NCBI GenBank assembly: GCA_031216445.1
Contig: CM062214.1
Span: 7,216,001 to 7,280,000, forward strand
Source: Lateolabrax maculatus
Lineage: Eukaryota > Chordata > Actinopteri > Acropomatiformes > Lateolabracidae
Length of the DNA stretch: 64,000 bases
Direction: 5' to 3'
Shown here piece after piece: positions 20,801 through 33,381 of the stretch; within the stretch, counting starts at the first letter, position 1; each line of letters opens with the position of its first letter. A program made the translations under genes and the position numbers. The notes beneath the pieces were generated by a model, which made no database searches, was not told where the DNA came from, and was given only the letters and a program-made list of their open reading frames with translations.

Positions 20801-21947
20801 CAGTGAGACACTGGCATGCCCTGACCCATTTCTTTTTTAACGCTGTACTGGGGCAACAAAAATTGAATTGAACAACAAAATAATCCGGGTGGTTACAAGT
20901 GATTATTATTTTTTTGCTTTGTTGATCAATGTAGAAATTCCAGTCACGCACCAGTGAGTCACAATATTGCTGACCTTAATATTAAGACCTTAAGCTGATC
21001 TATTATCACCTTACAAAGTTGTTATTAAGAACGTGTTTTTTAAAAAAATTTACACATCTAGCAGACACGGCGCAACATTAGTATTCATTTGGAGCTGTGT
21101 CTGTGTCGGCCTAACAAATGAAATCTTCTCCTTTTAGCACCTTTTGTTCTCCACCGTCTCCAGAGGGAAATATCTCTCTCTTTCGCTGCAAAATGCTCCA
21201 CTGTGTTCACTGCGTTCACTAACTTTGTCTGTCTCCTGGCAGGAAGTGTACAGATGGTTTATAGGAGCCTTTTCACTGAAAACAGCTGCCTGCTGAAGAC
21301 GACACTGACGAGAGCAGTGAGACCGAAACAAAACATTACAGTTGTGGGTGGTAAAAACTAAAACAATGAGCTGAAAGATGCTAAAAAGCTCTGCAGAGCT
21401 AAAGGGAACTGCAGAGTCAGTGATAATTCTCTGTGAGTCCGCGACCCCTTTCACATTACACGTACTCTTTTGATCCATTGCCAGTATAAAATATTAATAA
21501 GTGCAGCTTTAATTTTTTAGTGCACCCATTATCGTACGATCATATCATTTGTAAAATGAAACAGTTCAGGTCATACCTCTGGAGACTCCTGGCCTGCTTT
21601 GGCCCCGCTGGCGCCCAGCAGGGTCCTGCTGGAGCTGGTAGAGTCATGGATTTCCAGCTTCCACACAGGTCCGTCCCACCCAGAGGAGAGCACGACCTGG
21701 GAACATGGGTGGGATTTGATGGGACGTGGGGAGTGGACAGGCGATTGTACAGAGAGGGAGAGGGATGAATTGTGTGGTTAAGACTGGTACAAAAATCTTG
21801 ATCTGCCCCTTCCTATGTTGCGATTGGCTCCGTCCTTACCTGGCGGGCATAGAGCAGCAGACAGAACAGCACCAGCAGCAGCACCGTGCACATCACGTCT
21901 CCCTTCACATGGAGGATCCTCCTCATGGTCAGCATCCTCCTCATCAT
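17891..21947 (-). CDS. b3gnt9: Beta-1,3-N-acetylglucosaminyltransferase 9-like (GT31)
   Basis: Six exons join in frame to 479 aa: 21840-21947, 21577-21696, 19458-19826, 18672-18913, 18322-18577, 17891-18235. The start is the first of two adjacent ATGs before a short Arg-rich cytosolic tail and one hydrophobic span (about residues 17-33, [16 protein letters not shown]). This is a type II Golgi anchor. A Lys/Pro/Ser-rich stem follows, then the GT31 domain from about residue 200 ([10 protein letters not shown]). The metal-binding DxD is D-A-D at 286-288 (FIFKGDADV); GDADV rather than GDDDV is also what I recall for human B3GNT9. [24 protein letters not shown] and [13 protein letters not shown] are strongly B3GNT9-like. 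The family transfers GlcNAc to galactose-ended glycans; the exact acceptor is not known from sequence. I recall the human coding region as uninterrupted, whereas five introns split it here, two of them carrying transposon copies. Confidence 0.93.
19125..19335. repeat. Partial copy of a fish non-autonomous DNA transposon
   Basis: This part of b3gnt9 intron 3 shares several blocks, in the same order, with 21155-21515: a GCTGCTAAATGCTC-like block, ACAATGAGCT, a CACATTACATGTAGTCATTTGATCC-like block and a final TATAAAATATTTATT...GCAGCTTTA. It looks like an internally deleted copy of the same element. The class (hAT-like MITE) is from memory of similar fish repeats and is not proven here. Confidence 0.55.
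20430..20463. repeat. (AT)n tract in b3gnt9 intron 2
   Basis: An interrupted AT dinucleotide run inside the 1.75 kb intron between the stem exons of b3gnt9. Confidence 0.9.
20685..20821 (-). mobile_element. tRNA-derived SINE fragment
   Basis: Read on the - strand from 20821, this segment has an RNA polymerase III A-box-like sequence (TGGGTAGAGCG, complement of 20792-20803) and a B-box-like GGTTCGAGTTCC (complement of 20743-20754). They lie about 40 bases apart, as in a tRNA-derived SINE head. The anticodon arm is not tRNA-like, so it is not a functional tRNA. It lies in b3gnt9 intron 2 in the same orientation as the gene. Confidence 0.65.
21155..21515. repeat. Fuller copy of the non-autonomous DNA transposon
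   Basis: This is a longer relative of the copy at 19125-19335. It contains the additional blocks CTTTTCACTGAAAACAGC, GAGAGCAGTGAGACCGAAAC and ACTGCAGAGTCAGTGATAAT, ending in GTGCAGCTTTAA. It sits in b3gnt9 intron 2. I recognise these blocks as a common teleost interspersed repeat, without a confirmed family name. Confidence 0.6.
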
Positions 21948-24900
21948 CTCTTAAAAACACCTGACTTCAGTTAAGTGTTGAGCAGGGATGCGCTGCAAAG
22001 GGGACGCTGCAGTTCATACTGCTTTTCAGACAGCAGGCTGACACAGAGCTTGGAGCCCAGATTTGAGTTTGCAGGCTACTCTGCACAATCTGATGAAGAG
22101 CTGTGGTGATTTTTTCTCCCCCTTTCTGCATTGCTCAATATCACCTCAAATTTTACAGTTTGTCTGTAAAAATACATCCCCTAGAGCTGCAGCGGGAGAA
22201 AAAGCACCTTCGAGTGATTTGGTCCTGTACGTCTCACTCATATCACTCTGTCTGTCTCCATCCTCCCCTTCTCCTCAGGCACCGATGGGTGGTGGCACCC
22301 TGGACAACAACAACAGCAACACCAACACTCAGATCAAACTGGGACAAGACAGGAAGCAAGAAATAACAGGCACAGTGATTTGAAAGTGAACGGTAATTGC
22401 ATGACACAAAATTTCCATAAACTCTGATGCTGCCTGCTGCAAAGAGGACACAGTTACTTTCTCTTCCTCCATGTTTTGCTTTAATATCTCCGGTTATGAA
22501 ACCCTCTCCCATCTGGTCTAATGCAATAAAATATTATTCCTTTGTCAGTCAAATCAAATCAATTCACCGGATTCTTCTTGAAACATGTTCCTGTGGCAAA
22601 AGAATAGCTATTATGATGCAGTGCAGAGACCAAGCCAAACACTTTTTCCTCCATTAAATCTCACAGTAGTGAGACGAACAACATCCTGAGTTCAAAGTAA
22701 TCCAAGATCTTATTGCTTGCTGATACTTTTTCTTGATTCCCAAAGTTCCCATCGATTCATAACTGCGCTCAGGAGGGGGAGGGTCTGTCTTATGTAAGTG
22801 ATCATACCTATTTCAAAGAACACTGTGTCCCAAACTTTCATGTCATCAGCAGGCATCCCTAAATAATGCCGACATAGAGAATTCCCTGTTGTATAAGCGA
22901 CTGTTCCACAAATTCCAGACACGCGTGACCAACACAAGCCTTCGCAAACCTCTTGCGCAAGTTTCACAAAAAAGTAGACCTATCTTTTTTTTTTTTTGTT
23001 TGCGCGCATGTTTTACAGAATCAGCAGCAAGCCCTCCTGCTTTTATACTCATAATACGTGTGAAATGTTCCCTGATTAATGCAAGTCATTCAAACCTACC
23101 AGACGGGACGGAGGAGGGGGTCAAACTGAAAACATCTGTGCTGTAGATGTGCAGATGCGCAGGCTGCTCTCTGCACGCTGACGCGCAGAGGAGAGTGGTG
23201 TCCAAAGTTTCCAAAGACAAACAACCAGTGAGACGAGAGGACCGAGCGGCCCAGATGCTGCATTCACGAGTCGGCGAGGAAGGACAGGAGACTTGATGAC
23301 ATCCACTCCTCTGTATGTCCCTGTGAGCTGGCGCTGGGACCGTCTTCAGGAGCCGCTGCGCTCGTGGTCGCCTTTAAGTACAGTCGGAAATGTGGCAGTC
23401 TGCAACGAAATAAAGTGCAGAAAATTAGAAATTAACTTTTTATAACAACAAAATAAATCACTTTACTTCATACTTCAGTCCCATCAACACGGCGTAAGTA
23501 TGACTGTGTATATTCAATGCAGTATGAATGCAGCATAGAATAGCAGACATTACATTTAAAGAAATAGACTCCCTCATTTTGATATACATTATAAAAGTGG
23601 TGTGTGATATCCAACAAGCATTTCGCCTGGTGAACAATTTAGAAAACCCACTGTGGATTCTTTTCTCATTAATCGGTCAATCCAAAGTAGGTTCACAGAG
23701 TTCAGCAGGCGACCATTTATGAGCCAGTGCTCAGCAGACGGAGCTAACCAGGAGCACCTGAACGCCACATCTCCATCCTTCAGCCTGACCACGTGACGCA
23801 AACTGGAGCGGAGCAACTTCAAGCCAGATGCCAACACAGCAGAAGAGGAGGAAGAGGGAGAAGAGGGGAGCAAATAAAAGGGCAGAGTGAAAACAGTGAG
23901 TCATGTCTTTCTCTCGTCTGTGTCCACAGGAGAGTCACAGATCAGGGCTCAAGCAGCTCCCTCCGTTCACAGTGTTTCCTTGGCTTTATTTGGGTCGTAA
24001 GTAAAAGATGTTCAATATTCAACCTCAGTCAAATGAGTCTCTAGATATTTAAATAGGTATTTTCTAGCTTAAGCAGCACAGCCACCCAGGAGAGCACACA
24101 CAGCAGGAGCAGTTTATGGCTGGACCATATGTTGCACCTATAGAATACAGCTGGAGGGTGAACATGTGTGTTTCCACTCTGAACTATGGAGGGCGGGGGT
24201 TGGGGGGGATGCTGCAATGCTGCACAATGAAGACAGACGGTGACTATTAAGATTTGTTTTTCACTTACCTGAAAGTAAAAAAATTGATTGATTAAAAAAA
24301 CCCCACTTAACATTAACTGAAGCCCTGAGTGCTGCAGTTCAGGTGCTCAGTGGCTGCCAGTATAAAGCAGCTGTGAGAAGTGACCAACATTACCCTAATA
24401 AACAAATATTACTAAGTAAACAGCACGCCAACTCGTCTGAGGTCACTGTTCCATTAAGACACTGCCACAAGGTCAAAACATAATTTAATTGAATGATAGT
24501 TTCTGCCACAGACACAAAATTACATTTACAACCTCTGTGTACAATCTACAAAAAGGTGAACAAGTGAAAACACACAGCATTAATCCTCTGTGACATTCAT
24601 TGATTTGAAATATTCTTCTTTGGCTACAAACACCGCACAAACACACAAACAGCCGGGAGCAGAGACCTGAGTCTGAGCGAGCGGTCACGTGGAACTGTCA
24701 GGGCCACCGGTGATTTCAATGGCACGACTCTCTATCTGAGAGAAGGCTGCTCTCTGTCCTGCTCCAGCTGTGCTCTCTCTAAACATCACTGCAGCTGAGT
24801 TAAACAGTCAGGGTGCCGATCCAGCGGAGAGTTGTTTTTTCCCCCAAAGCCCGCACGTCTTTGTGGAAACAGACGGTTTGGATGAATTTTCTGAAGTTTA

Positions 24901-25651
24901 AACATTTGTTAGACAAACGTGCAGCGTCCGCTGGATCAACTCTAGTACATCAAATGGACATTAGGCTTAACTCTTTCTTAACTACTGATGCTATCAGACG
25001 GTATCTGGGAGCGTATAACTGAAGAATGACTCATTTTTGTTTTTCTTTTTCAGATCAATAAATTAAAATTAATTTCTCTCAAGTACTCCGACTATGTTTG
25101 TTCCACTGCTTTTAAGAAACAGTTTGGGGGAAAGCCTCCACTGCCTGTTTTGCCCCGGCTCAACAGTTGTGTAACTCCGGCCTGCTGACTCCCACACTCA
25201 TTTTGACAATTATTTAGCTAAACTAACTGCACTAAATCAAACTCTTCCAAACAGCCACAGAGCTGGACAGAGATGGATAGCAATTTTACCAGTGCATTAA
25301 GCGTGTGGTCAGCATTTTATTTCTGTGAGCTTGCAGAATTTCAAGTTTCAAGTACAGTAATACAAAGTATTATGGAGCTGGTGCCAAATGTTGCTGCCAG
25401 GCTGTTGCTTCTTCCTAAATCATGGAAAAAGATAGATTAAGGCTTCAACAGTGTCCCCATTCCACAGTCTTAGTGTCTTTTCTTGTCCATGTGTAGTTCT
25501 CGTCCCAGGCTCATCATTCTGTTGAAACGTCCTTGCTGGTGCCATGCTTGGAATAGATGAAGTTCAACATCACAGTACTGATCGGTCATGCTAGTGGACC
25601 TCTTCTTATGAATCTATTTGTCCATTCCTGCGTTCCCCCCTCCCTCCACCC
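21948..25651. other. Gene-poor interval between b3gnt9 and bbs2
   Basis: This interval holds the 5' UTR/promoter side of b3gnt9 and the 3' UTR of bbs2. A GC/CpG-richer block near 23100-23400 is the best candidate for the b3gnt9 promoter. I see no coding exon with family resemblance. Open frames such as 22063-22383, 23793-24044 and 24813-25022 look random. A - strand AATAAA complementary to 25316-25321, about 330 bases past the bbs2 stop, is a plausible bbs2 poly(A) signal. Confidence 0.5.
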
Positions 25652-28428
25652 TCAGGAGGATGCAGTGCCGGCTCTCATGATCCTGAAGAGCGCGTTGACG
25701 TTATTGCTCTTGATGGCGTCTCGACAGGCAGAGATCACTTGGTTCTTGGGTTTACCCACTGAAGAGAAGGAGGAACAGAGACAGACAGGTTGATATGAAG
25801 AGACCAGACAGTTACGCATGATGTAACAACACTTAAAGGCTGACCCGAGTGCTTTTTAGCTTCTCTTCATTGCCATTTGGTACTGAAATCAGTATTAATA
25901 TGCCTGTTTTTTCCTTCTTAAGGATCTCCCTAAGTACTTATTATTGTTGCACACATATTTTTGATGTTACTTGGATCACTGCCATGGACAAAATAAATGC
26001 CACTGTTTTCACAGCTGAATATGCCCTGACTGAAATGCAGAAATTTGCTTGTCAACTGATGCTGTTAATGTTCCCAGTTACTGTTTTCAGGCAAAATGTT
26101 TTTAACCAGAAGTTATGCCAGCTACTGTTCAGAGCCAGATCTGGAGAAGACAACATATAAAAAGACAACATGTGGTCATGAGTGTTGTTTCAAGTCAAAA
26201 CTCTTCCTCCTTGATACGCTACATGTTGTATGCTACCAAAAAAAGCTACAGAAGACACTGAAACAGAGGCTTTCCAGTCAGGTAGCCACTGTGTTTCCAG
26301 CCATACTCAAGGCCTCAAACGGATACGTGTTGCAAACAATGTTAATTAGATAATTAAACAAACCTTTGCTTTGTGTGATGTGATTGGGAGCACAAAAAAT
26401 CCAATAGCACACACGTCAGCCGACATAGACCACTGTTGTTAAGTAGTTGTTAAAGTGTCTCTGACACATTCACACGCACGCACACAGCGGCCTACCTCGG
26501 AGTCTACCAGCCCGCTGTATGGCCTGGTTCACAGACTTGAGGCAGGCTAGTAGCGCATTGTGGTTGTTTGAACGGATTTTATACTCGTTGATCAGATCCC
26601 TGTTTAGATCGTACAGCTCTCTGTAGCGCTTCTTCGTAGTCTTCCTGCAGGAAGTATGAGGAGAGGGAGAGAAAGACTAACAGTGAGTGGGTTTGTGGTT
26701 AAAAAGATTGTTGTATTAAACTGCATTACTTTTAGCAAGCTGTACCTAATAAACTGACACCTTTACTGCAGACATTTCAAATGTCCACACTGTACAGAAA
26801 GCACATGTGGAACAAATCACATTAATGATGTTTTCTTCTTTTTTAAGCCTTTAAACAAGCATTCACAATACCACGGCTCTGGAAGTGGTTGACCTAAATG
26901 GCATGCAGCCATCAAGTGTTATTGATTACACTATGACATGTCAATGCATCTGATGAAAAAGGTCTCTCTTTAAGGTATTGTCCATGTGTTGCCTCTATTT
27001 GACATACATGGATTATAAATGAGAGCAGTTGAATATACTGTCACTGGATAAAGTGGTACTGCATGCTAAATGTGGTAACTCACATGTCATCCATAAGGCG
27101 AGCATCCTCTGCTTGCACCAGCATGTTCCTGATGTAGTTGGAGTGGTCGGCCATTGCCGCAGTTAACTTCTGATGGACAGAGTGGAACTCATCCACCTAG
27201 CGCACAGATATTCAAGGCTCAATATTAAACCACAGCAGCAGCTTGTTTCAGTTGTACTGTAGAAACAGGACATGGCTGTGATTTCAGTTGTGATAATTCT
27301 CTCCTAACTTTTAGTTCACATTAAAAACAAACTAAAGTCACTACATTCTCTCTCTGGACAATTAAGAATTACAAAGAATTAATTTCTCATGTGATCCCTG
27401 ACTCCTCTCAGCCTCAACAAGCGTTTTACACAGAGTGCTGTTGGAGTCATAAAGGTCAATGTACATGTAATGATGGACAGAAGTTATTGTGTCTTGGAAT
27501 ATTAGTGGAATAAAAAGCATGAAATGCTTATGACAGCAGAGGTTTTAATTTCACTAAAGCCAAACCTCAGTAAGCGTATTGCGTAGCTCCTCAAAGTATC
27601 CAGGGAAGTCTGCTTCTGCTGACAAGTCCTCTATTGCCAAGAAGGAGGCCAGTGATTGGACCAGATCCCCTGCCAGGTCAATGTCATCGGTTCTCAGAGT
27701 GATCTGATAGGGCAATTTAGATTAATATTTATTATTAATTAACTGACTGATGTTAGTTGATTTAAAAGGAAATGCCAGAGGCTATTGTAACTTCGTACAA
27801 ATTAACATTAATATTTTGCTTACTCTTGGTAAGGAAAAGTAAAATGGATTTACACAGTCACAATTTCCCGTTGAGTAAAAAAAACAGTCGGGAGAATCCA
27901 AAATTAAATCTTTAATTATTATTATTACATTATTATCATCATTAATGCAAAAAATGATAATCCTATTGACTTACTTTGTACTTTTTGTCCAAATGGGCTT
28001 AAATGTGATCGTTAAACTGATGATGATGATGGATGATGGTGAGCAGATTGTTGGCTGAGTATTGCTAAATAAAGTTAGCGAGCTAGTCCCACTGATTACA
28101 TTGGCATTCGCAAATCAGTGACTTCATGTTTAAATGTTTATGTTTTGAGCCATAAAGCTCAAGCACTTGTAATGTGATTCTCATGTTAATGCTGGCTGAA
28201 AAGTGTACAAAATGTAACATCAAACAACCAGTTAGCCTGAATAAAGGTTATAGCTAAACACATCATTGTTGTGTGTGAGTGTGTTTGTACCTGTCCATTG
28301 CTGGCCATACTGATGGACAACAGTCCCCCTCCTCTCAGTGAATTAAAAGTGACGTCAGGACTGTCGACTCCCTCTGGAAGCAGGAAGTTTTGATTCAGCC
28401 ACATCACCACCTACACACACACACACAC

Positions 28429-28464
<36 letters not shown>

Positions 28465-31400
28465 AAACAATTACACACAAAGACGCAGAGAGATGAGATC
28501 AGAGTTAAATTAGGAAACCTATCTCAGCACGTTATTGCCTGAACATGCTGTGGGACTGATCAGAATCACACTTCCTATTGATGGACAGCCTACCCGCTGT
28601 GGTCTGTCGTTGATGCTGAAGGTGACCCTTCCAGGAGGCGGAGCAGCTGAGGAGTCGACTGTGATGTCATACATGGAGAAACGAGGCAGCTGCCGAGTGA
28701 TTTCAAACACGTGGAACTGGGTGCTTAAGTGGACAAACACAGTCCAAGGTGCAGAGAAGGTGGTGGTGGCAAACAAAAGAGGTGTTAATAACATGGGAAG
28801 AAAATGTATTATATGACTGCACGCACACTTGCCTACTCACACACATCCTACCTAGTTTTCCCTCCAACAAAGGCTTTGATGTGCAGATCTACTGGTATAT
28901 CTTTTGGGGGGACAATGGGGACTCGGACACAGCCCGACAAGTTCTGGATGCTGGGGTGGACAACATGGCTCTCCCCCTCAAATATCCCTTCTGCGAAGAT
29001 GAGCACTGCACGGATAATGGTCTCTGGAGCGGATAAAGGAGAGATTCAGGGACTTATTCGTTTTTTACTCAGTCCTTCACATGCTTGAAATTCTTAGCTT
29101 AAATGCTAAAACTCTCTACCATTTGGTGTTGAAATGCTGAGCTCTACATGAGCCTTCTGGGCCTCCGTAGCAGGTCTCACTGACAGCGCCGTCTGGAGCT
29201 GAGTGTTGGCTGGTATGACCCCAATCCCACTGTTTGTCTCTGACACACCCTGAAACAATAGTACAGTTTGGGTGGACGTTAACATATACAATAATATACA
29301 GCCCAAAGTCAATTAAAAATCATGTGATTATCTATAGGAAGTCTGATATCTCTGATATAAACAGGGATATGGCCAAAATATGACGAGAATAACATTTAAA
29401 AAGGCTACAATTCTGCATAATTTACAATGACTGATCTTAAGTGCTGCATAAAAGAAAAAGGACATAAAAGCGTATAGTCACACTAGCTGTTCTGTCAGGT
29501 AGTAAAGCTTGATACACTTTAGAAAACAATAAGGCTGGTTGGCGGGAAAATAGAGAACCTGTGAAATGATACTGGCTTTCTGGCCTGTTGTGATGTATTC
29601 AGTCTAATAAGGCAGGTATTGATGATCCAGCCACTGTATTGGGACATGGCACATGGTATTACCTAAATCTAAACATGACAGTCTTCCTTGTTTTTTTAGC
29701 TAAAGGGTGATTATTAATTATTATTATAATTAATAACTGAACTAGTGTTTGAAAATGTCAATAGTTCTCTAGTTGATTTTTCTCAGCAAACATGATTGCA
29801 ATGCATTCTTTGTATTTTGAGACATCTTGAGTTCAGAGTTGAGAACCTGACCTGAGGGTAGCACTCAAGAAAAGGGCCAGAGTAAATATATGTACCTTGG
29901 CATTCTCTTCATAGTTGCGTAGCTCCAGCAAAAGATTCTGTCTGCGCTGGCTGAGCTCTCTAATGAGGTCCTGTTCAGCACTTGAGTCCATCAGATTCCC
30001 TTTAAGGTCCTTACTGGCCGGCAGGTAACCACGGACTACAAGATACACACAACATTACAACATTGATGACATCCTAATCCAAGCGTAAAGGGTCCGTTCT
30101 CTCAAATCATGTTTGGCATATTATGTTATGAAGCTCAAAATACAGGAAGACTGACAGGAATTTGGTCATTATTGTTTGAGGAATCTTGACATGAACTTAA
30201 ATATTCAGGAAGTGGAAGTTTTAATCTGCTTGGGTTACTAGATTAAAAAGGTCACAGAATCACAAATACACCACAAATGAAATCCAACAAATCTCCATTG
30301 TACTCTGTTGAAGGCACAAGTCTACAAGATTGAATTAAGTCAGTGTATTTATTTCTTGATGATGATGTAGTTTTTCCTAATTTGGGTTAATTTACATGGA
30401 TAAACGTTCCTCTTTCTGACATTATGTAAGTCATAACTGGTAAGGAGTAAGTGAGTTATTGGCACTGATATGAATTACAAACAATACATCTTTGCAAGTA
30501 ACGCAAAACTACAAATTCAGTTTTTTCACACCCAAACAACATACCCTCTCCCTCTATGGATGCGCAGATAAGTTGTTTCTGTCCATCCAACCTGTAGTCT
30601 CCCTCCACCACTCCGGCCACAGAGGAGGAGAAGTTGTCTTTGAAAATGACCTCGCCTGTGCGGTCGCTACGTGCATCAATCTGAAATAAAAAGGGGATGT
30701 GATCAAAGACTGAATAGCAGGTTCGAGATACTATAGAAATGGATCAGTTGTTGTGTCCAAACATGACAAGAAAAATGACAAATCACTTTTCTAAAGTGTG
30801 AGAGGTTGTTTCCTAGATGCCAGGCCTGCTAGGTTGTGTGCTGACCTTTCCATTTGACCAGCCAGTAATAAGCTCCACCACCCCATCAGCATTCAGGTCG
30901 AAGGCATGGATACTCATCGCGTGATTCTTAGACTGAATGGGAACAGAAAAGAATGAATTGGGTACACATTACACTTAAAAGTTATGGGTGTTTGTAAAAT
31001 GGAAAATGGACAGTTTGCATGATAAAAGATATAGAAGGGAGGGACACAGACGAAGAACCAACAGAACTGAAGCTTTCAGAGGGAAAGGCTGAAGGAAAAA
31101 TAGATATTACACATTAACCCAACAAATGCCAAAGATTTATAATGTTTTATAAGGTTAGCCCTTCTTGTCCAAGACAGAATTATTAGGAATGATTGTGGTA
31201 CCTTAATCCTCCAGTAGCGGGCGGTGCGGTCATAAACTCCCACCGTGCCATTAGCCAGGGCATAGCCAAACCTGCTGCCATGCATATGGCACAGTGATGT
31301 TACTGTCTGTATGGATAAGGGGCAGAGGGAAAACATAAACAATATTACTCTGCTTTACTCTTCACAAGAGAGATAAGAGAATCTATCTACAGGATATAAA

Positions 31401-33364
31401 TAGTAACAGTACAGTGGTGATTACAAATATTTGGATGGGACTGCCCCCTGTACAAAACATAATTTAAACCTTAAAAAAAAAAAGAAAAAACACACTTGTC
31501 GTCAGTATTGATGGATTTTGTGAAGCTTAAGAAGAGTGAAATACATCGTATCCATTTACCTCATTTTCAGTCATCTCAGACACAAGCTCGTCCTCTTTGA
31601 ATACCCTGATGTCAAAGTCTTCAGATCCTACCAAGAGCTGTAAACACAATTCACAGGAGAGAAATAGGAGCAAGACAAGCAACAAAGCTCTCCAGATGGG
31701 ACCAAACTGCAGATGCAGTGGACACACAGTGTGTGTGTGTCTCAGACTGCCAGCCAGGACTTACCTCATTCTTCCCATCCCCAGTGAAGTCACAGAGCAC
31801 CAGAGATCTGACATTATCTCCAGTTACCTAAAAACAAGACACTTCATGACTACATTCACTTAGACAGAGATTGGAGATAATAATTCACGTATCTACTCAT
31901 GTAAAATAAACAGGTTTAACCAAATAAATTGAGCAAATGATCTTGTCCAGTAAGTGGCTAGAAAATGGATGGATATACACAAATATAACAAATGACAATG
32001 CTGTAAACAACCAAACTAGTTACATTTGTTATAAATTCACAAGTAATGGCTAAATGGCTTGTTTTTACATTTTTAAGTTTACATTTCACTTTTTAATGCA
32101 ATTCCCTCATAAATAGCTGGAGCTACAGTTTGATAAGAGTCACTGTCTCATGAGTTGTGTGTTATATTGCTATTCAATGAAACAAAGCTCTTTAATATAA
32201 GACAGACTGTAATGTATTCTGATGTTAAAATGTTGTCCTAGTTCTTACTGTCCAAAAGTGGTCGTTGCCCTCACAGTCAAAGCCCTGTAAGGCGCAGTTC
32301 CCTCCAATGATGGCAAGAGGAGTCGGGATGTTTCCGAGTTTCCCCAACACAATAGCATTGGCCCCATCGGTCACCTACACCCACACACACAGAGGAAACA
32401 GGCACAAGGGAAATACTGTATTAATATATTTCAGTGTAACTAGTTATATTTATACTGTACTATCTTACACATAGCGTCATTCCATGGCTCCAGCAGTCAT
32501 CAAAACCCTCCGGTATCAAAGAAAATGCTGCTCTGCACTAAACCTGACACCCAGGTGCTGCACCCTCATGTTACCGTGACTCGACATGAGTCTACGTGAG
32601 CTTATAGAAACAAAACCCCCCTTTTTCTCATCAGCTCCACTCACCTCTCTGTAGAATATATCAGCATTGTCATGGACATCATAGGCCAGCAGGTTAGTCT
32701 GGGATCCCACCAACAGTGTGTCCCCAGTGGTGTTTGGTCCCAGCGTTCCTGCCGTCAGACATGTCACTCCCTGGTTGATGTTGAGCAGGGAGATGTCAGA
32801 GTCCTGGGTGCTCTGGCTCAGTCGGTGGGCCACAGGTCTCTGACCACGAGCATGAGGGTTGTGGATAAAAACCTTTTAAAGAGAAAGAGAGGCGAGTTGA
32901 GAGCACAAGGTGAAAACATAGAAAGCATGAGGTTTATAGTAAGTATTAAAAGTAAGAAAGGTATTTTGTAAATCGCATCATGATTGTAAGCCTAGCAGAT
33001 ATGTGTGGAAGTATGTGGAAGTAAAAGTTGAGAATAGGGTCACTCTCTTTCCACAATGTCATAACAAGGCCACAAAAACAAGCATGGGATTTGTAATTTG
33101 ATACCTGAAAAAAAAAAAAAAAATAAAAGAAGGAAGAATTAGCACGCACTCAGACAGCGACCATGCTATGCCATCTACTCTCTGTTCATTACGAATTCAC
33201 CAAAGTCATGCTGGAACAGTGAGAAATGCCCATTTCCCTCCCCTCACCTTCCCAGCCTGTGTGGCTGCAGTGAGGCACGGGTGGACTCCATCAAACTTCC
33301 CCACGGTCACCATGCGAGGGTTAATCTTGTGGTTCAGCTTGAGAGTGAATATGGGGACCAACAT
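25652..33364 (-). CDS. bbs2: Bardet-Biedl syndrome 2 protein (BBSome subunit)
   Basis: Seventeen exons join in frame to 712 aa (human 721): 33248-33364, 32645-32872, 32249-32374, 31765-31827, 31560-31637, 31202-31306, 30846-30932, 30545-30680, 29896-30035, 29120-29249, 28852-29023, 28594-28723, 28291-28410, 27566-27703, 27084-27196, 26496-26644, 25652-25758. The start [19 protein letters not shown] matches the family N-terminus. Residues 1 to about 310 are the beta-propeller ([46 protein letters not shown]). A predicted coiled coil follows at about 331-360 ([20 protein letters not shown]), then the C-terminal adaptin-ear-like and helical parts ending in GTASS. BBS2 is a core BBSome subunit and pairs with BBS7 and BBS9 in ciliary membrane-protein traffic. 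Exon number equals that of the human gene as I recall it. No broken residue or frameshift is seen. Confidence 0.98.
28412..28462. repeat. (AC)n microsatellite in bbs2 intron
   Basis: A nearly perfect AC run starts two bases upstream (on the - strand) of the bbs2 exon that ends at 28410, so the repeat itself replaces a typical polypyrimidine tract with TG repeats before the acceptor. Confidence 0.95.
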
Positions 33365-33381
33365 GGCGCCCACTGCAGATC

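Noticed and set aside
20685..20821. Possible seventh tRNA gene
   Set aside because: The A and B boxes are tRNA-like but the acceptor and anticodon stems do not pair. It is better explained as a SINE head.
24690..25022. Possible transposon-derived frame
   Set aside because: Some phrases look repeat-like but no terminal repeats, second copy in the window or recognisable transposase residues were found.
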